In this document: piece after piece, positions 59,277 through 64,000 of the stretch
How positions within the stretch are numbered: the stretch's first letter is position 1
How the letters are laid out: each line of letters begins with the position of its first letter
Assembly: GCA_036346375.1 (NCBI GenBank)
Contig: JAYEVE010000351.1
Span: 45,661 to 109,660, forward strand
From: Guadua angustifolia
Lineage: Eukaryota > Streptophyta > Magnoliopsida > Poales > Poaceae
DNA length: 64,000 nucleotides
Direction: 5' to 3'
Notes under the pieces: model-generated
The model's input: the letters and a program-made list of their open reading frames with translations, nothing else
What the model was told of the DNA's origin: nothing
Databases searched by the model: none
Made by a program: the position numbers and the translations under genes

Positions 59277-60881
59277 AAGCGTGGTGGAAATACAACAGTT
59301 AGTACAATAACAACAAACAATTATGCTAATACAGAAGAAGAGCAGTTGCCTGTAACAGAAGCACTTCTAGAAGATTACTATATAGCAAATACTTTTATAG
59401 AATGCATAGGTCTACAATCGTTTGCTCCAAATTGGTATAGAGATATAAAATCTAAAGATGACATTCAAAAAATTATCAATAGACTTGAATATATCCAGAT
59501 AATTGGAGAAATTCCTATGAAACATTGGGAGAAAAATGAGATAGTCTGTACTATAGACATCATAAACCCAGAATATATAAACAAGACCAGCCCTATAGAA
59601 GCTTCACCCAAAGACATAGAAGATTTTAAGATGCATATAGAAGAATTGTTAAAATTAGGAGCCATAAGAGAAAGTAAAAGTCCACATAGATCTGCAGCGT
59701 TTATAGTAAGGAATCATTCAGAATTAGTCAGGGGGAAATCAAGGATGGTTATAAACTATAAGAGATTAAATGACAATACAGTAGATGATGCTTTTAATAT
59801 CCCAAATAAACAAGAATGGATAAACAGGATTCAAGGTAGCAAATTTTTCTCAAAATTTGATCTAAAATCCGGTTTTTGGCAAGTAAAAATGGCAGAAGAC
59901 TCTATAAAATGGATAGCATTCACTTGTCCTCAAGGGCATTCTGTATGGTTGGTAATGCCATTAGGTTTAAAGAATGCACCTGCTATCTTTCAAAGAAAAA
60001 TGCAAAAAATATTCAATGTACATCAAGAATTTATACTAGTATACATTGATGATATTTTAATATTCTCAAAAACCTATAAAGAGCACATTGCTCATCTCGA
60101 TATATTCTTTAGGCTAGTAGAGCAAAATGGTTTAATCCTATCTAAAAGGAAGATGGATATATGCAAAGAAAAGATTAGGTTTCTAGGTCATGAAATTGGA
60201 GAGGGAAAAATATATCTGCAAGAACATGTAGCTAAAAAGATTTTAGAGTTCCCAGATGTTATGAATGACACAAAGAAATTACAACAGTTTCTAGGAATCG
60301 TAAATTATGCAAGAAACTATATAGAGAACTTAGCCAAATTAGCAGGACCTTTATATGCTAAATTAAAAAAAAATGGACAGAAATATTTTAATTCTGAAGA
60401 TGTTAAAATAGTAAGAGCCATCAAAGATAAGGTAAAGATTCTCAAACCATTAGAACTACCCTTAAAAGACAGTTTCTTTATTATAGAAACTGATGCTTCC
60501 AAAATAGGCTGGGGAGCACTATTAAAGCAAAAACCTAACAAATACCCTCCAAAAGCTGAAGAAAAAATATGCAGGTACGCATCAAGAAGCTATAAATTGA
60601 AAATAGTAAATAATATAGACCGAGAAATTCTAGCAATCATTTATGCGCTAAACTCATTCAGACTTTATTTAGGATTCAAAGAGTTCATAGTAAGAACTGA
60701 TTGTGAAGCTATCTGTAGATATTATAATCAAATTAACAGTAAGAAAAGTTCAACAAAGAGATGGGTGTTGTTTGAAGACATTATTTCAGGAAATGGATAT
60801 AAAGTGAGCTTTGAACATATAAAGGGTATTGATAATAAATTGCCTGACATATTCTCTCGCTCACCTATTTTGCAGGAATGA
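59277..60881 (+). CDS. Pararetrovirus reverse transcriptase - RNase H
   Basis: Open from 59277 to the stop at 60879-60881; over 530 codons without a break, but with no ATG at the start because it is the end of the polyprotein. RT blocks: KSRMVINYKRLN, FSKFDLKSGFWQVKM, MPLGLKNAPAIFQRKM and the catalytic LVYIDDILIFS. RNase H: ETDASKIGWGALL, a DREILAIIYAL segment with the glutamate, FIVRTDCEAICRYY, and HIKGIDNKLPDIFSR at the end. All expected acidic catalytic residues are visible. Normal family length. Whether it is expressed is unknown. Confidence 0.93.
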   Translation, partial: KRGGNTTVSTITTNNYANTEEEQLPVTEALLEDYYIANTFIECIGLQSFAPNWYRDIKSKDDIQKIINRLEYIQIIGEIPMKHWEKNEIVCTIDIINPEYINKTSPIEASPKDIEDFKMHIEELLKLGAIRESKSPHRSAAFIVRNHSELVRGKSRMVINYKRLNDNTVDDAFNIPNKQEWINRIQGSKFFSKFDLKSGFWQVKMAEDSIKWIAFTCPQGHSVWLVMPLGLKNAPAIFQRKMQKIFNVHQEFILVYIDDILIFSKTYKEHIAHLDIFFRLVEQNGLILSKRKMDICKEKIRFLGHEIGEGKIYLQEHVAKKILEFPDVMNDTKKLQQFLGIVNYARNYIENLAKLAGPLYAKLKKNGQKYFNSEDVKIVRAIKDKVKILKPLELPLKDSFFIIETDASKIGWGALLKQKPNKYPPKAEEKICRYASRSYKLKIVNNIDREILAIIYALNSFRLYLGFKEFIVRTDCEAICRYYNQINSKKSSTKRWVLFEDIISGNGYKVSFEHIKGIDNKLPDIFSRSPILQE

Positions 60882-61411
60882 AGAAAACGTTACTCCCAAA
60901 CGGTGTGGAAGCCTATAATTTCGGAGGAGATAATAAATTAAGAATTTTTCCTCCTAATACTTTTAAATTTAAACCTAAAGACCATATTGACATCACTGAT
61001 GTGCAAGAATGTATACTAGATAATTTGTGGTATCAACATAATGTGAAAAAAGAAGATAAAGGTTATATGCTTTCAATATTAAATAGTCTAGCTGAATATT
61101 TTCATGCTACTAATAAAATTATCTCACCAATGACTGAAATACTGGAAACAATAGAACCAAAGCCACTGTATGTTATATTTGAAGGCCCTAGACCTGGAAT
61201 TTATATTTCATTCGAAGAAGTAGTATCTGCCAAAATAGACTCAAAATTATATGGTACTATATCCTGGAAGAAATATGGAGATATTGACGATGCCTTAAAG
61301 AATGCCAGGAAAATATTATGCCCAAATTATTATGTAGAACCGATGGCAAGAGAATATATGACTAACTACAGACGAGCCAAAAATAAGAAAGTGGTACACA
61401 CGGTGCGATAA
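60878..61411 (+). CDS. Pararetrovirus last ORF (viroplasmin-like), first part
   Basis: The ATG overlaps the RT stop as ATGA, a stop/start coupling known in this family. 177 codons. The segment PLYVIFEGPRPGIYISFEEV, then ISWKKYGDIDDALKNARKIL, fits the small RNase H1-N-like fold found in Caulimoviridae transactivator/viroplasmin proteins (GP-GIY-S-E pattern). The N-terminal 90 residues are unassigned. The frame shifts near 61385, and the downstream frame to 61695 looks like its true C-terminus. Confidence 0.75.
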   Translation: MKKTLLPNGVEAYNFGGDNKLRIFPPNTFKFKPKDHIDITDVQECILDNLWYQHNVKKEDKGYMLSILNSLAEYFHATNKIISPMTEILETIEPKPLYVIFEGPRPGIYISFEEVVSAKIDSKLYGTISWKKYGDIDDALKNARKILCPNYYVEPMAREYMTNYRRAKNKKVVHTVR

Positions 61412-61698
61412 TAGATATAAATGAAGATGAAAAATCAAAGAGAAAGCCTACTTATAAGGAATGTCTAATGAAAGAGGTCGATCCATTAGATGGTGAATAT
61501 ATAGATTGGAAAATAGAAGAGAAATTTGAACTAATATCGCCTCAACTAAAGACAGATTTAAAGAATGAAATTTTGGAAGAATTAAAAAAGGATATAGATA
61601 AGAAGTTTGAAGAAATGAGGAAAATTATAGATGAAAAATTTGAAATCCCATTGTCAGAAGACGACATGGATATTGCCGGACATGGGCAAAAGTAAAGA
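61390..61698 (+). pseudogene. C-terminal part of the last pararetrovirus ORF, out of frame
   Basis: Open in the next frame from about 61387. Charged and helical (LKNEILEELKKDIDKKFEEM), probably a coiled coil, ending GHGQK with a TAA. Continuity of composition argues that one indel separates it from the 60878 frame. Confidence 0.65.
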
Positions 61699-61744
61699 AA
61701 AATATAAAATATTTTGCAGGACAACTTTCTTCCTGTAAAAGTAA

Positions 61745-62004
61745 AGAATGCTCTAGAAAGGACACCACGTAGCCAACTGCTTTTGAAGAATACTCTAGAA
61801 AAGTCACCACCACGTAACCACCTGGTGAAGAAAACTCTCGAAGAGACTGCCACGTTGCCAATTATTGGTGTGGCAAAGGTCAAATAATTGAAGGCACCTC
61901 AGCAAAGCTAGGCAAAGGTCGAATAATTGAAGACACCTCAGCAAGGCTCGCTGGTCGAAGCCAATAATACCAAGTCTCTATGTCTCATGAATCGGCTATA
62001 AAAG
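61745..62004 (+). promoter_or_regulatory. Pararetrovirus promoter
   Basis: TATAAAAGG at 61997, preceded by two 38-bp direct repeats (61872-61909 and 61911-61948) sharing GGCAAAGGTC, AATAATTGAAG and CACCTCAGCAA. Further upstream are CCACGTAACCACC and GCCACGTTGCC motifs (ACGT cores) of the kind bound by plant bZIP factors. Position before the leader fits the single genomic promoter of the family. Transcription would start near 62028. Confidence 0.75.
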
Positions 62005-62027
62005 GGAAGAGAACCCCTCAGCCAAAG

Positions 62028-62482
62028 GGACACGAACAAGAAGAAGAAGAGAAAAATAAGAAACAAACGAAGCTCTACTATTCCCCTACCATCCAATCCT
62101 CTACTATAAGCCCAGTTATAGTCTGAAAGCAAGAATTCCTTGCTTCTCTACTTCAAGTTTCTTTAGATTGTATAGCCTGTCATAAAATCTAGCCCTCTGG
62201 ATATATTGTAAGAGGGTCTGTAAAGCTTTAAGGTATTGTAAGGTAACCTCTTCTTGTACATAATCTTCGGGGTTCCCAAAAGGGAAAACCATATGTAAAT
62301 TATTTTGCAGACTGAAGTTGTTTTCCTAAAAATAGTGGACTTTCAATCTTGGTTATTTCAATCTTATGGTATCACTTTTATGCTATGGACCTTAAAGGAG
62401 AAAACGCTCTAGTGGTTTTTGTATGATCATTGGGTCATAAAGAACATATATCTAGAGGTAAGTGTTCCCTTCGGGTGGAACT
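62028..62482 (+). other. Pararetrovirus leader region
   Basis: Between the promoter and the right terminal repeat. It contains AG/GTAAGT at 62456-62463, a strong plant splice donor; tungro-type viruses splice their leader to express the last ORF, so this may be that donor (inference). No long ORF. Confidence 0.55.
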
Positions 62483-62800
62483 GCCTGAGGAGACGATAAA
62501 AGTTTTACCATAAGGCTCTAATAAAAACAATTGAAAGTCTTACCAGTAGGGTTCGCAACTTCATAAGCAAGATAATGAGAAATATGGTGAGTACTGAGTA
62601 GGATTTTACAAGGTTGTTGTATTTTGATCTAGGCGTCTTGTTGGTCTCGCCAACCTCTAAAGATCCTGGCCAAAATTATACAATATCACAGTACTATTTA
62701 ACACTGCACAACACTATTCCCTACTATTCCATGCAAGTCGTTGAATGTGTTAAATACACTGTTAGAACACTGTTCAACTACTGTTGAGTACTTTTCACAC
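62483..62800 (+). repeat. Right terminal repeat of the pararetrovirus
   Basis: Copy of 38542-38858 with about ten differences; AATAAA at 62520-62525. Confidence 0.9.
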
Positions 62801-62805
62801 TGTTC

Positions 62806-62862
62806 AACATATATACATATCTACATATATATACATATATACATATATACAATATATATATA
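62806..62862. repeat. TA-rich microsatellite at the right viral junction
   Basis: TATATACATATC/TATATA repeats, the counterpart of 38503-38541 on the other side of the virus. Confidence 0.9.
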
Positions 62863-63230
62863 TATTTGACTGCACTGCATCAACATGCAAGTGCCGAAAT
62901 CATAATCGCTTCACCCAATCATAATCTGATACAAGTGGAAATCGATGTCTTGACTTGGAAGCAACAACACACATGCATGCATGCATCACCCAACCATGCA
63001 TTAGCATTAACTGGATGGATGGATCGGCATCATATATCAACAATTTCAACTTAATAGCACTTGCATGTTCACCTTGTTCAATTAGGATGGCAACAGAAAA
63101 AAGAACTGTCTTGATTTAACAAATCTCAACAATGCATCAGTCTCAACAAAGTATCAGTCTCAACAATGCATGCTAAAGTATTTGTGGACAGACATATAAC
63201 TAGAGAGGTTTAGTAAAAAAATTACAAGTA
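62863..63230. other. Non-coding stretch
   Basis: Contains a CATG(C)n run at 62972-62987 and short CTCAACAATGCATCAGT repeats near 63121-63171. No gene recognised. Confidence 0.45.
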
Positions 63231-63231
63231 T

Positions 63232-63715
63232 CTCAAAGCTATTTAGAAACACGACGAGCAATGATCTCATCTTGTAGGTTCTTGTAGAACTGCTGCAGAT
63301 GGTCAGGCATTGAAGTAATGCCCATTGTCATAATCCTCTCTTCCTCTAACATTCTCTTGAACTGTAATTCATTTTCCTTCATCTCAAGATTTTTTTGCCT
63401 CATTTGCAGCCCTCGCTTGTTCAGTTGCAGCCCTTATTTGATCTAACTGAAGTCTCTCTTTCTCTAGTTCGTACGACTGGTTGAATCTTTCCTCTTTCTT
63501 CTTTTCTTTCTCTGCATCAGGCTCCTTTTTTTTGGCCCAAAAATGGTCACAAGCCTCCATGTAAGAATCACCTCCACCTCGCCACAATGCTTCTTTGGCT
63601 TTCTTCTTACCAATTGGTCTCTTTGGGGCATCGGTCTCAGAACATGTATTCTCAATGATAGGATCAATGCTACTATCAACAACGATGGCGGTGGACGTTC
63701 CTGGACTAGAATCCT
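63232..63715 (-). pseudogene. PIF/Harbinger ORF1-type protein, C-terminal part
   Basis: Reads APKRPIGKKKAKEALWRGGG, then a long charged helix (EPDAEKEKKKEERFNQSYEL and on). After a one-base shift in a T-run near 63390 it ends ERIMTMGITSMPDHLQQFYK, then NLQDEIIARRVSK and a stop. This is the NAM-associated C-terminal domain carried by ORF1 (Myb/trihelix-type) of grass Harbinger elements, the DNA-binding partner of the transposase. The N-terminal DNA-binding part is cut off by an LTR at 63716. Confidence 0.75.
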
Positions 63716-64000
63716 GTAACACCCCGGCACCCCGCACCCTGAATGTTACACCCTCTAGCACCAAGAACTACAAATCACTAAGAATAAATATTCGCAAAGC
63801 AAACGAACAACTAGGAGGTTGTCATAATTATTAAAAATTTCGGCAGCACCTCCCCTAAAACTAGGACATCCACTCAGAAGACAGAAAACTTTTGCAGTTA
63901 TAAGATATCATTCTAGCAGGTCCTTAGTTAACCAATCACACATCTAATAGAAATTAATCAACTCCACCACATGACTATACAGAGAGGGACTCATTAAACA
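63716..64000 (-). mobile_element. LTR end, inverse orientation, truncated by the window
   Basis: Starts TGTAACACCCCGGCACC, the inverse of the GGGGTGTTACA LTR end. It continues with the AAATTTCGGCAGCACCTCC and AGGACATCCACTCAGAAGAC blocks seen at 43050-43100. The rest lies beyond the window, so solo LTR versus full element cannot be told. Confidence 0.85.

Larger units (their letters stand above)
38542..62800 (+). mobile_element. Endogenous pararetrovirus (Caulimoviridae, ERTBV/orendovirus-like), interrupted
   Basis: One genome equivalent with terminal redundancy: 38542-38858 and 62483-62800 are nearly identical direct repeats. Order of parts: polyadenylation signal, tRNA-Met primer site, two small ORFs, movement protein, coat, zinc finger, aspartic protease, RT/RNase H, a final ORF, promoter. 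There is no integrase, as expected of a pararetrovirus. Subtracting the two insertions leaves about 8.2 kb. It resembles the rice ERTBV type by gene order and by location in a TA repeat. It is broken by two LTR insertions, in-frame stops and frameshifts, so it is a dead copy. Confidence 0.9.

Noticed and set aside
38542..62800. Terminal repeats of the viral segment as LTRs of a gypsy element
   Set aside because: They lack TG...CA ends and flanking duplications, the coding region has a movement protein and no integrase, and the primer site is 58 bases away from the repeat rather than next to it.

Overview
The window is nuclear DNA of a grass, most likely rice or another Oryza species. The evidence is grass-type transposons throughout, plant-style introns in gene fragments, very long rice-type LTRs, and an endogenous pararetrovirus of the rice tungro bacilliform-like kind (ERTBV/'orendovirus' type) sitting in a TA-dinucleotide repeat. 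I see no intact host gene, no tRNA or rRNA gene and no CRISPR array. Nearly all of the sequence I can interpret is nested mobile DNA.

Layout. (1) About 0.9-10.7 kb: an eroded Mutator-like element (MULE) between inverted AT-rich ends. It carries a mudrA-type transposase (+), a plant mobile domain ORF (+), a zinc-finger/coiled-coil ORF (-), a foldback and a 185-bp tandem array. (2) About 11.0-16.7 kb: a decayed Ty3/gypsy chromovirus on the minus strand with ~410-bp LTRs. (3) 16.7-19.7 kb: non-coding, AT-rich. (4) 19.7-35.7 kb: a Helitron cluster. Two Helitrons have both ends visible: A, 1.0 kb (19745-20755), and B, 7.0 kb (21364-28318). B has swallowed pieces of host genes (CCR4-NOT subunit 2, topoisomerase II, eIF3i, a CCCH/ankyrin protein). 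The flanking DNA carries further pieces (NDR kinase, SH3P-like, ribosomal protein L11). A 3.6-kb solo LTR lies at 31811-35437. (5) 35.7-37.9 kb: a PIF/Harbinger transposase pseudogene. (6) 38.1-38.5 kb: a 373-bp foldback in a TA microsatellite.

(7) 38542-62800: one genome-length endogenous pararetrovirus with a 317-bp terminal redundancy, a tRNA-Met primer site, movement, coat, protease and RT/RNase H regions, a last ORF and a promoter. It is split by a 12.9-kb non-coding LTR retrotransposon (41085-53960; TSD AAATT; itself holding an inverted solo LTR in its 5' LTR) and by a second LTR-like insertion (54838 to ~58020). (8) 62.8-64 kb: the other side of the TA repeat, then a Harbinger ORF1-type gene on the minus strand, cut by another LTR that runs off the window.

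Order of events read from nesting: Harbinger DNA, then pararetrovirus into the TA repeat, then the LTR retrotransposon into the virus, then a solo LTR into one LTR. In the Helitron region, Helitron B entered an already chimeric gene-fragment segment; a paralogous empty site at 30.67 kb proves both of its ends to the base.
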